From Xenophilus sp. L33 (GTDB lineage Bacteria; Pseudomonadota; Gammaproteobacteria; Burkholderiales; Burkholderiaceae_C), in contig NZ_LMUW01000024.1 of NCBI RefSeq assembly GCF_009765735.1, positions 50,620 to 114,619 of the forward strand: a DNA stretch of 64,000 nucleotides, written 5' to 3'. Below are positions 8,358 to 16,212 of this stretch, piece after piece (the first letter of the stretch is position 1; each line of letters begins with the position of its first letter). The notes below the pieces were generated by a model. That model did no database searches. It worked only from the letters and a program-made list of their open reading frames with translations, and was not told the origin of the DNA. The translations under genes and the position numbers were made by a program.

Positions 8358-8779
8358 GCGCGGCGTGCGTCCGAAGTCGCCTCGACGTCTCCGGTCGGGT
8401 TGCCGTCTTCGTCTTCTTCTTCCTCGTCCGCCGACTCGGCCAGCTCGTCGGCCGACATCGCCTGCGGATCGTCGATCGAGAGCGCGGCATCGAGCGCATC
8501 GTTGGGGAAGAGGCCGATGCGGTCGGGCATCAGGTCGGCGTCCATCACCGGCGCCGAGGCGTCGGCCGAGCCACGCTCGCCGGTGCCGCCGGCGTCGGTG
8601 TCGCTGTGGTGCGCGATCGCGATGCCGCCTTCGCTGCCTTCGTCGAGGGCGCTGCGGCCCAGGTCGGTCTGCACGTCGCTGCCGCTGTCGGAACTGTCGC
8701 TCGGCCCCAGGGCGTCGACATCCTTGCCGGATGCGTATTCGGCGGGACGATCGCCGCCGAGGATGCTGCTGTTGGCCAT
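8354..8779 (-). CDS. Highly acidic small protein coupled to RecQ
   Basis: 141 residues, starting at the ATG at 8779 behind a strong AGGAG. The composition is extreme: about 36 Asp/Glu against about 7 Arg/Lys, many Ser and Gly, and an EEEEDED run near the C-terminus. No membrane segment or signal peptide is seen, and most of the chain looks disordered. Its stop overlaps the RecQ start, so the two are made together. I do not recognise a characterised family. An acidic protein tied to a helicase could mimic DNA or act as a chaperone for it, but that is speculation. Confidence 0.75.
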   Translation of the reverse strand: MANSSILGGDRPAEYASGKDVDALGPSDSSDSGSDVQTDLGRSALDEGSEGGIAIAHHSDTDAGGTGERGSADASAPVMDADLMPDRIGLFPNDALDAALSIDDPQAMSADELAESADEEEEDEDGNPTGDVEATSDARRA

Positions 8780-8885
8780 GAACGGGCTCCTGTGTTGATT
8801 CGGGAGTCCACTCTCGGCAGCGGGTCGCGCGCCGCGTGTGAGCCGGGGCCCACGCGTCCTGTCGGAAGGACCGCCGGTCGGCTGC

Positions 8886-9290
8886 TCAGGCGCCGAGCGC
8901 GAGCGCCGACAGGCACAGGCCCAACGATCCGGTCGCGCTGCGCGGCTCGCGGGCCTCGCGCGGTGAGGCCGATGCCGACGACGGCGATGGCGGAACGATG
9001 ATTTCCTCCACCGGCGCGGTCGAGACGGTGACCGCGCCGAAGTCGCTCGCTTCCAGCAGCACGGCGCGCTCCGGCGCATCGCGATGCCGCTGCAGCGCGA
9101 GGCGTTCGATCGCTTCGAAATGGCTCTGGCAGGCGTCGAGCAGGCCGGCCTCGTCGGCGGTAGCGCCGAACGCGGTGCGCAGGGCACGGCCGGAGACCCG
9201 CGCCATGATGCGAGGTCCGTCGAAGCCGTCCGGATAGATCGCGAACCTGACCGTGTCGGTGTCAGGGCAATGGATGGCTTCGCATCGCAT
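8886..9290 (-). CDS. DUF1488-like protein
   Basis: 134 residues. The first 90 fit the DUF1488 pattern of a small alpha/beta domain: VRFAIYPDGFDGPRIMARVS, then ALRTAFGA, LLDACQSHFEAIERLALQ and VLLEASDF. The rest is a low-complexity Pro/Ser/Ala tail. The ATG at 9290 has AGGAG seven bases upstream, which favours it over a longer frame beginning further up. It heads the minus-strand series that continues with the acidic protein and RecQ, 106 bases away. DUF1488 has no known biochemical role. The family call is moderate. Confidence 0.7.
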   Translation of the reverse strand: MRCEAIHCPDTDTVRFAIYPDGFDGPRIMARVSGRALRTAFGATADEAGLLDACQSHFEAIERLALQRHRDAPERAVLLEASDFGAVTVSTAPVEEIIVPPSPSSASASPREAREPRSATGSLGLCLSALALGA

Positions 9291-9418
9291 AGGAATGTCT
9301 CCTTTTGTTTTCATTTCGATTGGATGCGCCGGCATCGAAAAAAGTGCAGGCCGCAGTTCCCGACGTGGCGACAGCCGGCGCCTACAGGGCTTGTGAGATG
9401 CCGCTCCTATAGTCCGGC

Positions 9419-10195
9419 ATGCCGCGCATCGCGACCTACAACGTCAACGACATCCGAAAGCGCTTCGAGCCGCTGCGCGCCTGGCTCGACGTCACGTCGC
9501 CGGACGTGGTCTGCCTGCAGGAGATCAAGTGCACCGAGGCCGACTTCCCGTTCGATGCGCTCCGCGCGCTCGGCTACCACGCGCTGGTGCACGGGCAGGC
9601 CGCGTGGAACGGCGTCGCGATCCTGGCCCGCGACGCGCCGCCGATCGAGATCCGCCGCGGCCTGGCCGGCGATCCGAAGGACAAGCAGGCACGCTATCTC
9701 GAGGCCGCTGTGCGCGGACTGGTGATCGGTTGCCTCTACATGCCCAACGGCAATCCGCAGCCCGGCCCGAAGTTCGACTACAAGCTCGCCTGGTTCGAGC
9801 GTTTCCATCGGCATGCGGCCCCGCTGCTGGCGACCGGCCATCCGGTGGTTCTGGCGGGCGACTACAACGTGGTGCCGACCGACGCCGACATCTACGCCAC
9901 GGCTTCGTGGAAGGACAACGCGCTGCTGCAGCCCGCGCCGCGCGCCGCCTACCAGGCGCTGCTGCATGCCGGCTGGCTCGATGCGCTGCACCGGCAGTCA
10001 CCCGACAAGCCGCTCTTCACCTTCTGGAGCTACATGCGCAATCGTTGGCCGCGCGATGCGGGCATGCGCATCGACCATGTGTTGCTGAGCCCGTCCGCCG
10101 CTCGGCGTATGAAAGAGGCCGGTATGGACCGCGCGGTGCGCGGGCTCGAAGGCGCGAGCGATCACGCGCCGGCCTGGGTCGAGCTGGAGGACTGA
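9419..10195 (+). CDS. xth: Exodeoxyribonuclease III
   Basis: 258-residue member of the exonuclease III/APE1 family, which cleaves at abasic sites and removes 3' blocking groups in base excision repair. The catalytic set is visible: Asn in ATYNVNDIRKR, Glu in CLQEIKCTEADFP near residue 38, Tyr in IGCLYMPNGNP, the Asp/Asn pair in VLAGDYNVVP near 144, and the terminal His in GASDHAPAWVEL. The start is fixed by the conserved N-terminus. A TATAGT box ends five bases before the ATG and there is no Shine-Dalgarno, so the mRNA may be leaderless. It is convergent with the NlpD-like gene, seven bases away. Confidence 0.95.
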   Translation: MPRIATYNVNDIRKRFEPLRAWLDVTSPDVVCLQEIKCTEADFPFDALRALGYHALVHGQAAWNGVAILARDAPPIEIRRGLAGDPKDKQARYLEAAVRGLVIGCLYMPNGNPQPGPKFDYKLAWFERFHRHAAPLLATGHPVVLAGDYNVVPTDADIYATASWKDNALLQPAPRAAYQALLHAGWLDALHRQSPDKPLFTFWSYMRNRWPRDAGMRIDHVLLSPSAARRMKEAGMDRAVRGLEGASDHAPAWVELED

Positions 10196-10202
10196 ATGCG
10201 CT

Positions 10203-10748
10203 CTAGCGAAGCGTGCCGTTGAGGTACGGCTCGGGGTCGACGGCCACGCCTTGCTTCCTGATCTCGAAGTGCAGCTTGACCCGGTCGGCGTCGCTGTCGC
10301 CCATCTCGGCGATCTTCTGGCCCTGGCGGACCACGTCCTTTTCCTTGACCAGGATCGTCTGGGCGTGGGCGTAGGCGGTGAGGTAGGTCTCGTTGTGCTT
10401 GACGATCACCATGTTGCCGTAGCCGTGCAATTCGCCGCCGACATAGACCACGCGCCCATCGGCCGCGGCCACGATCGGGTCGCCCAGGCTGCCGGCGATG
10501 TCCAGGCCCTTGTTGCGGTCGCCGTCGAAGCCGGCGATGGTGCGGCCCGCGGCCGGACGGATGAAGAGCGCCTGCGGCTTGGGCGCCGGTGGCGGCACCG
10601 GCACGGCGGCCGGCGGAACCGCCTGCGCCGAGGGCGGCAGCGGATAGAAGTTCGGTGGCGTGCTCGGAGGCGGTGTGGCGCATCCGGCCAGCACCGCGGC
10701 GGCGATCGCCAGCAGGCCGGCACGAATCGAAGACGTCTGGAATTGCAT
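10203..10748 (-). CDS. NlpD-like lipoprotein with degenerate LytM domain
   Basis: 181 residues. A signal peptide ends in lipobox LAGC near residue 22, followed by a proline-rich linker and a C-terminal M23/LytM domain (GRTIAGFDGDRNKGLDIAGS to LHFEIRKQG). The first zinc ligand, normally His in HxGxD, is Lys (NKGLDIAG), exactly as in NlpD and EnvC, which activate amidases rather than cut peptidoglycan. It is therefore likely an outer-membrane-anchored activator of an AmiC-type amidase in daughter-cell separation. It lacks the LysM domain of E. coli NlpD and is about half its length. The start at 10748 gives the intact signal peptide. Confidence 0.85.
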   Translation of the reverse strand: MQFQTSSIRAGLLAIAAAVLAGCATPPPSTPPNFYPLPPSAQAVPPAAVPVPPPAPKPQALFIRPAAGRTIAGFDGDRNKGLDIAGSLGDPIVAAADGRVVYVGGELHGYGNMVIVKHNETYLTAYAHAQTILVKEKDVVRQGQKIAEMGDSDADRVKLHFEIRKQGVAVDPEPYLNGTLR

Positions 10749-10819
10749 GGTTTTTTTGGAACGTGATCGCTGCAAAGGGTTCCCCGCTGCCGTCCGGGCC
10801 GGCCGGGCGAGAGCGCTTT

Positions 10820-12625
10820 TTAGCATGGTGCGGCAGGCGCGGACATAGGCGCAGGCGCCGTCATCTTCTGGAGCAGCGGCTGACGCGCGAGCACGCTGTC
10901 ACGGGGCCCGGCGTCGACCACCCGGCCGGCTTCCATGAGCACCACGGTGTCGAAGCGGTCGAGCAGGCTCAGGCGGTGGATCGATGCGATGACGCAGGCC
11001 TGCGGGAAGGCGGCCGCGATGCGCTCGAGCACCCGCGCCTCGGTCGCGGCGTCGAGCGCGCTGGTCGGTTCGTCGAGCAGCAGCAGCGAACTGCCCTGGG
11101 CCGCCAGCACGCCGCGCGCCAGGCACAGGCGCTGCCGCTGGCCGCCGGACAGGTTGAAGCCGCGCTCAGACAGCGGCGTGTCGAGGTCGCCGTGCGTGGC
11201 CGCCAGCACGTCGTCGAAGGTGCTGACGTGGATCGCCTGCTTGAGCGCCTCGTCGTCGGCCGGCTGGCCAAAGCTCAGGTTCTCGCGCACGCTGGCCTCG
11301 AACACCTCGGTCTCCTGCGGGATCAGCGTGGCGACCCGGCGCAGGCTGGCCCAGGGCTGCGGCTGGCCGTCGATCGCGAGCTGGCCCGCCTGCGGCGCAT
11401 AGAGGCCCGCCAGCACGCGCAGCAGGGTGCTCTTGCCGCCGCCGCTCGGGCCGACCAGGGCGACGCGGGTGCCGCGCTTCAGCTCGAGCGCGACCTGGTG
11501 CAGGCCGCTGCGCGTCGCCTCCGGATTGGCTTCGGCAGCGACCGGCGTGCCGCGCGGGCGGTAGTTCCAGACCAGGCCCTCGACCGCGATGCGGCTCCAG
11601 CGTGCCTGCGGATCGATCGCTTCGTCGGCCAGGTCGTCGATGCGCGCCGGCGCCTGCCAGATCGGCGAGGCGCTGCTGTAGTCGGTGTGCATGCGGGCGA
11701 AGAACTGGAAGTTGGCCGCCATCGAGGTCACCACGCTGGCGGCCTGCTGCGCGTACTGGTAGATCATGAAGACCGAGCCGAGCATCACCGCCTGCCCCGG
11801 CTGGCGCGCCTGCCAGACGTAGATGACCACCAGGCCCCAGGTCAGCGCCAGGCCCATCAGGTCGACCGCGAACCACTTGCCTTCGTTGAGCACCACGGTG
11901 CTGCGCATCGGCACCGAGATCGCCGCCATGCGGCGGCCGAGCAGCCAGCGCGAGGCGGTCGACAGGCGCAGGCCGATCACGGTCGAGGTGTTGCCGAGGA
12001 AGTCGAGCAGGGCGGCGACATAGCGCCGGTCGGCGTCGTTCTCGATGCGCGCGAGACGCATCAGCGCACGGTCGAAGCGCACGATCAGCACGCCGATCAC
12101 CACGTAGCCCAGAACCGCCATCGCGCCGCTGGCATGCGAGAGCAGGGTCAGCGCAACCAGCGGCCCGATGAAGTTGACGATGTTGGTGAGGTAGATGAAC
12201 TGGTTCTGGGCGAAGTCCGACAGCGCCTTGCTGGCCTGGTGCACCCGGTGCTGCAGTTCGCCCGAATGGTGGCCGTCGTGCCAGGCCAGCGGCGCTTCCG
12301 CCAGCCGCGCATAGAGCGTGTCGGCCAGCCGCTCGCGCACCTGGAGGCCGACGTTGCGCTCCAGGATGCGGCCGGGCCCGTGGATCACCCAGGAGGCCAG
12401 GTAGATCAGCGCCAGCGTGCCGATCCACTTGCCCGCGCCCTCGAAATTGCCGCCTTGCAGCGAGTTGATTGCCTGCGCCGCGAGCCAGGGCATCGTCAGC
12501 CGCATCAGCTGCGAGCAGGTCAGGAGGAAAGTGGCGCCGAGCATCTGCGGCCGGGCGCCCTCGGCGTAGTGCCAGAGCGCGCCGTAAAGCTCGCGCATCG
12601 CATTGCCCGGTGCATTGCTGCTCAT
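10820..12625 (-). CDS. ABC transporter, fused permease and ATPase
   Basis: 601-residue half-transporter of the exporter type. The N-terminal half holds about six hydrophobic spans (for example FIGPLVALTLLSHASGAMAV). The C-terminal ATPase has Walker A GPSGGGKST near 390, signature LSGGQRQRLCLARG near 490 and Walker B LLLLDEPTSALD near 511. It would work as a homodimer in the inner membrane, and the substrate is not evident. Neighbouring creA begins 17 bases downstream of the opposite end on the same strand (creA is upstream in transcription), so nudix-creA-exporter may be one transcript. Confidence 0.92.
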   Translation of the reverse strand: MSSNAPGNAMRELYGALWHYAEGARPQMLGATFLLTCSQLMRLTMPWLAAQAINSLQGGNFEGAGKWIGTLALIYLASWVIHGPGRILERNVGLQVRERLADTLYARLAEAPLAWHDGHHSGELQHRVHQASKALSDFAQNQFIYLTNIVNFIGPLVALTLLSHASGAMAVLGYVVIGVLIVRFDRALMRLARIENDADRRYVAALLDFLGNTSTVIGLRLSTASRWLLGRRMAAISVPMRSTVVLNEGKWFAVDLMGLALTWGLVVIYVWQARQPGQAVMLGSVFMIYQYAQQAASVVTSMAANFQFFARMHTDYSSASPIWQAPARIDDLADEAIDPQARWSRIAVEGLVWNYRPRGTPVAAEANPEATRSGLHQVALELKRGTRVALVGPSGGGKSTLLRVLAGLYAPQAGQLAIDGQPQPWASLRRVATLIPQETEVFEASVRENLSFGQPADDEALKQAIHVSTFDDVLAATHGDLDTPLSERGFNLSGGQRQRLCLARGVLAAQGSSLLLLDEPTSALDAATEARVLERIAAAFPQACVIASIHRLSLLDRFDTVVLMEAGRVVDAGPRDSVLARQPLLQKMTAPAPMSAPAAPC

Positions 12626-12641
12626 CGTCGGTGCTCGCGAA

Positions 12642-13127
12642 CTACTTCTGCGGAATCGGGCTGGCGCGGTCGATCGGCACCGCGGTGACGCTGTTCTTGG
12701 GCGAGCCGTCGACCAGCAGGTCGGAGTAGGTGAGGTAGACCAGCGTGTTGCGCTTGGCGTCGACCATGCGCACCACGCGCTGGCGCTTGAAGAGCACCGA
12801 CTGCCGTTCGCTGAAGACTTCCTCGCGCTGCGGCAGCGGCTGCGTGATGCTCACCGGGCCGACCTGGCGGCAGGCGATCGAGGCGTCTGACTTGTCGGTC
12901 GCGAGGCCCAGCGCGCCGGAGACGCCGCCGGTCTTCGCGCGCGAGAGGTAGCAGGTGACGCCGGCGACCTTCGGGTCGTCGTAGGCCTCGACCACGATCT
13001 TGTGGTCCGGGCCGATGAACTTGAAGACCGTGTCGACGTCGCCGACGGTCTCGGCATGCGCGGCCGCGGCCATCGCGCAGAGGGCCGCCAGGCCGAACCG
13101 CCGCGCCAGGTGGCGCGTCGCCGTCAT
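12642..13127 (-). CDS. creA: CreA family protein
   Basis: 161 residues with a cleavable signal peptide ([20 protein letters not shown]). The mature part starts [20 protein letters not shown] and shows the CreA pattern [21 protein letters not shown] with two conserved cysteines ([14 protein letters not shown]), probably a periplasmic disulfide. CreA is a conserved proteobacterial periplasmic protein of unknown function, named for its position near creBCD in E. coli. No creBCD lies here. The start overlaps the stop of the Nudix gene by ATGA. Confidence 0.9.
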   Translation of the reverse strand: MTATRHLARRFGLAALCAMAAAAHAETVGDVDTVFKFIGPDHKIVVEAYDDPKVAGVTCYLSRAKTGGVSGALGLATDKSDASIACRQVGPVSITQPLPQREEVFSERQSVLFKRQRVVRMVDAKRNTLVYLTYSDLLVDGSPKNSVTAVPIDRASPIPQK

Positions 13128-13675
13128 GTGATGTCCACCGTGTGCACCCGGTCGAAGCTGCCGCGCTTGCGGTCCTCGAAGAAGCGCTGCAGCGCCTCGC
13201 GCACGGTGCGAAAGGCGATCTCTTCCCAGGGAATCTCTTCCTCGGTGAAGAGCCGGGCCTCGATGGTCTCGTGGCCCGGATCGAACTTGTCGCTCAAAAG
13301 GCGCGCCCGGTAGAACAGGTGCACCTGGCCGACCCGCACCACGCTCATGACCGCGAAGAGGCCTTCCATCTCGTATTCGGCGCCGGCTTCCTCGTCGGTC
13401 TCGCGGGCCGCGCCCTCGGCGGTCGATTCGTCCAGCTCCATGAAGCCGGCCGGCAAGGTCCACTTGCCCCAGCGCGGCTCGATGTTGCGCTTGCACAGCA
13501 GCACCCGGTCGCCCAGCACCGGGATCGTGCCGACCACGTTCAGCGGGTTCTCGTAGTGGATCGTGTGGCAGGCCGGGCAGACCGCGCGCAGCTTGGTGTC
13601 GCCGTCGTCCGGGATGCGGTAGACCACCGCGGTGCCGCAGTTCTTGCAGTGCTTGATGGGTACGCGCAAAGGCAT
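13124..13675 (-). CDS. Nudix hydrolase with N-terminal zinc ribbon
   Basis: 183 residues. An N-terminal zinc ribbon (CKNCG near residue 8 and CPACH near 34) is followed by a Nudix domain. The Nudix box is complete: G-x5-E-x7-REx-x-EE-x-G in the span [20 protein letters not shown]. Proteins of this architecture include NADH pyrophosphatase-like and ADP-ribose hydrolases, and the exact substrate is open. It sits first in a short minus-strand series with creA. The ATG at 13675 follows the FAH-family gene's stop by 14 bases, so it may be co-transcribed with that gene too. Confidence 0.9.
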   Translation of the reverse strand: MPLRVPIKHCKNCGTAVVYRIPDDGDTKLRAVCPACHTIHYENPLNVVGTIPVLGDRVLLCKRNIEPRWGKWTLPAGFMELDESTAEGAARETDEEAGAEYEMEGLFAVMSVVRVGQVHLFYRARLLSDKFDPGHETIEARLFTEEEIPWEEIAFRTVREALQRFFEDRKRGSFDRVHTVDIT

Positions 13676-13689
13676 CGGTGGCTGCCGGA

Positions 13690-14391
13690 TCAGACGATCG
13701 TCACGCGCAGGGCCGGCAGGCCCTTGACCTCGCCGACCAGCGTGTCGCCGGCGACCACCGCGGCGACGCCTTCGGGCGTGCCGGTGTAGATCAGGTCGCC
13801 GGGTTGCAGCTCCCAGGCGGCCGACAGGTGCTCGATGGTCTCGGCCAGGTTCCAGATCAGCTTGCTCACGTTGCTGCGCTGGCGGTCCTCGCCGCCGACC
13901 TGCAGCGAGATCTCGGCGTTCAGCACGTCGCCGGCGGCGGCCGCCGGCACGATCGGGCCGATCGGGGCGCTCTGCTCGAAGCTCTTGCCGATGTCCCAGG
14001 GACGGCCCTGCTTCTTCATGTCGTTCTGCAGGTCGCGGCGGGTCATGTCGAGGCCGACCGCGTAGCCGAAGACGTGCTTGAGGGCGTCGGCCGCGGCGAT
14101 GTTCTTGCCGCCGGTGCCGATGGCCGCGACCAGCTCGATCTCGTGGTGCAGGTTCTTGGTGAGGGTCGGATAGGCCATGGAGCCGGTCTCGCCGGCGGGC
14201 ACCACCACCACCGCGTCAGCGGGCTTCATGAAGAAGAAGGGCGGCTCGCGGCCGGTGAAGCCCATTTCCTTGGCGTGGTCCTCGTAGTTGCGGCCCACGC
14301 AATAGATGCGGTGCACCGGGAAGCGGGCCGTCTGGCCGACGACGGGAATGGAGACGACCGGCGGGGGAGTGAAAACGAACTCGGTGGCCAT
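13690..14391 (-). CDS. Fumarylacetoacetate hydrolase family protein
   Basis: 233 residues, typical of the single-domain FAH family (isomerases/hydrolases of oxo-acids, metal dependent). Family motifs: [17 protein letters not shown] near residue 26, metal ligands in [25 protein letters not shown] and [11 protein letters not shown] near the end. Its divergent partner is maleylacetoacetate isomerase, so the pair could complete tyrosine or gentisate-type ring breakdown, giving fumarate plus pyruvate or acetoacetate. The size fits fumarylpyruvate hydrolase better than the 420-residue FAH of tyrosine catabolism. The start at 14391 is chosen from the conserved N-terminus. Confidence 0.88.
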   Translation of the reverse strand: MATEFVFTPPPVVSIPVVGQTARFPVHRIYCVGRNYEDHAKEMGFTGREPPFFFMKPADAVVVVPAGETGSMAYPTLTKNLHHEIELVAAIGTGGKNIAAADALKHVFGYAVGLDMTRRDLQNDMKKQGRPWDIGKSFEQSAPIGPIVPAAAAGDVLNAEISLQVGGEDRQRSNVSKLIWNLAETIEHLSAAWELQPGDLIYTGTPEGVAAVVAGDTLVGEVKGLPALRVTIV

Positions 14392-14470
14392 GGCGAAATT
14401 GTCCTTTGCGTCGAAAGCGGCAGTGTGCCAGAGGGCCGGGGCGCCTGTCGGAATGGCTATGCTCGGCGGG

Positions 14471-15112
14471 ATGATGAAGCTGCACAACTACTTCCGCTCC
14501 TCGGCGTCCTTCCGGGTGCGCATCGCGCTGAACCTGAAGGGCCTGGACTACGACTACGTCCCGGTGCACATCGCCCGCGGCGACCACCGCACCGGGCCCT
14601 TCGCCAAGCTCTCGGCCGATCAGCTGGTGCCGCTCCTGGAGGACGACGGCGAGCGCTTCTCGCAGTCGATGGCGATCATCGAATACCTGGAGGAGCTCCA
14701 TCCCGAGCCGGCGCTGCTGCCGCACGACCCGGTCGGCCGGGCGCGGGTGCGGGCGCTGTCGGAGTCGATCGCCTGCGAGATCCACCCGCTGAACAACCTG
14801 CGGGTGCTCAAGTACCTGGTGCGCGACCTCAAGCTCGACGACGACGCCAAGAACACCTGGTACCGCCATTGGGTGCGCGAAGGCATGCTGGCCTTCGAGC
14901 GGCAACTTGCGCAGCAGCCGGTCGGCATCTACTGCTACGGCAACACGCCGACCATGGCCGACTGCTGCCTGGTGCCGCAGGTCTTCAACGGCCAGCGTTT
15001 CGACTGCGACTTCAGCGGCCTTCCGCGCACCATGGCGGCCTTCGAGGCCTGCATGCAGCTGGAGGCCTTCCAACGGGCGCAGCCTTCGCACTGCCCCGAC
15101 GCCGAAGCCTGA
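14471..15112 (+). CDS. maiA: Maleylacetoacetate isomerase (zeta-class GST)
   Basis: 213 residues. The N-terminal thioredoxin-like domain has the zeta-GST motif NYFRSSASFRVRIAL near residue 6 with the catalytic serine region, and QSMAIIEYLEE binds glutathione. The C-terminal helical domain has ACEIHPLNNLRVL. It converts maleylacetoacetate or maleylpyruvate to the fumaryl isomer using glutathione, which suits the divergent FAH-family gene 79 bases away. A TATGCT box ends seven bases before the ATG at 14471, suggesting a short or absent leader. The ATG at 14474 is equally possible. Confidence 0.92.
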   Translation: MMKLHNYFRSSASFRVRIALNLKGLDYDYVPVHIARGDHRTGPFAKLSADQLVPLLEDDGERFSQSMAIIEYLEELHPEPALLPHDPVGRARVRALSESIACEIHPLNNLRVLKYLVRDLKLDDDAKNTWYRHWVREGMLAFERQLAQQPVGIYCYGNTPTMADCCLVPQVFNGQRFDCDFSGLPRTMAAFEACMQLEAFQRAQPSHCPDAEA

Positions 15113-15120
15113 GCACCCGC

Positions 15121-15885
15121 GTGGAAAACGCCGCCGCGCCCGGATGGCTGCTGCCCCAATGGCCGGCGCCGGCGGGCGTGCATGCGCTGTGCAGCACCCG
15201 CGAAGGCGGCGTCTCCGAGGGACGCTACGGGGGACTGAACCTCGGCACGCACGTCGGTGACGATCCTTCGAGCGTGCAGGTCAATCGCAGGCGCTTCGCC
15301 GAACGGCTGGCCGCGCGTCCGGTGTTCCTCGAACAGGTCCACGGCACCCGGCTGCTGCCGATCGAGGCCGCCACCGAAGACGGCGCCGCCGCCGACGCCT
15401 GCACCACGACTGAGCGCGGCCTGGCCTGCACCATCATGGTGGCCGACTGCCTGCCGGTGCTCTTCACCGACCGGGCCGGCCGCCGGGTCGCCGCCGCCCA
15501 CGCCGGCTGGCGCGGGCTCGCGGCCGGTGTGCTGGAGCGCACGGTCGAGGCCTTCGACGGCGAGGGCGGCGCCGGGAACGTCATGGCCTGGCTCGGCCCC
15601 TGCATCGGCCCGGATGCGTTCGAGGTCGGCGACGAGGTGCTGGCCGCCTTCGAGGCAGCGGCGCCGCAAGCCCGCGAATGCTTCCGCCCGGGCGCCCGGC
15701 CCGGCAAGTGGATGGCCGACCTGGCCGGTCTCGCCCGCCAGCGCCTGGCTGCGGCGGGCGTGCAGAGCCTGCACGGCAACGACGGCAGCGAAGCCTGGTG
15801 CACCGTGCACAACCCGTTACTTTTTTTCTCCCACCGGCGCGACGGGGTCAGCGGGCGCTTCGCCGCCAGCATCTGGCGCGGATGA
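15121..15885 (+). CDS. pgeF: Peptidoglycan editing factor PgeF (YfiH/DUF152)
   Basis: 254 residues from a GTG eight bases after maiA. The copper/zinc-binding laccase-domain motifs are seen: LNLGTHVGDD, FLEQVHGTRLL, MVADCLPVLFTD and AAAHAGWRGLAAGVLE. These hold the His-Cys-His site of the YfiH fold. E. coli PgeF prevents misincorporation of serine into peptidoglycan precursors, and related proteins show purine nucleoside phosphorylase activity. The last 69 bases are also the 3' end of a convergent membrane-protein gene. No ATG is available near the conserved N-terminus, so GTG is the reasonable start. Confidence 0.9.
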   Translation: MENAAAPGWLLPQWPAPAGVHALCSTREGGVSEGRYGGLNLGTHVGDDPSSVQVNRRRFAERLAARPVFLEQVHGTRLLPIEAATEDGAAADACTTTERGLACTIMVADCLPVLFTDRAGRRVAAAHAGWRGLAAGVLERTVEAFDGEGGAGNVMAWLGPCIGPDAFEVGDEVLAAFEAAAPQARECFRPGARPGKWMADLAGLARQRLAAAGVQSLHGNDGSEAWCTVHNPLLFFSHRRDGVSGRFAASIWRG

Positions 15886-16113
15886 AGGCGGTGCCGCCGC
15901 CCGGATCGCCGCCTGGCGTTCGGCTTCCTCGCGCTCGCGCAAGGCGCGGCGACGTGCCGGCGTGCTCAGCAGGTAGACCACCAGGGCCACCGGCGCCAGC
16001 CCGTAGAGCAGGAAGGTGAAGATGGCCCCGAGCACGGTGCCGTTGCTGTTGGTGGCTTCCGCGACGGCCATCATCAGCGCAACATAGAGCCAGGCGATGA
16101 CGACGAGGTGCAT
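15817..16113 (-). CDS. Small two-span membrane protein next to phaC
   Basis: 98 residues from the ATG at 16113. Two hydrophobic segments (HLVVIAWLYVALMMAVAEA, and LGAIFTFLLYGLAPVALVVY) are separated by a short polar loop, followed by an Arg/Glu-rich stretch and an Ala/Pro tail. I do not recognise a named family. It is divergent from phaC with 99 bases between the starts. Its last 69 bases overlap the 3' end of pgeF on the other strand. The tail is probably cytoplasmic given its basic residues right after the second span. Confidence 0.75.
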   Translation of the reverse strand: MHLVVIAWLYVALMMAVAEATNSNGTVLGAIFTFLLYGLAPVALVVYLLSTPARRRALREREEAERQAAIRAAAPPSSAPDAGGEAPADPVAPVGEKK

Positions 16114-16212
16114 GGAAGATTGGAGCGAGGAAGGCGGCGCCCGCTGGTGGCGGTGCCGCGAATACAGCATACTCAATTCCCGTTTTGATGAGCCGCGTTC
16201 GCAGGAGACACG

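Noticed and set aside
10749..10826. Longer start for the NlpD-like gene at 10826
   Set aside because: It would place 26 basic residues before the signal peptide and overlap the upstream exporter's stop; the ATG at 10748 gives a normal lipoprotein signal.
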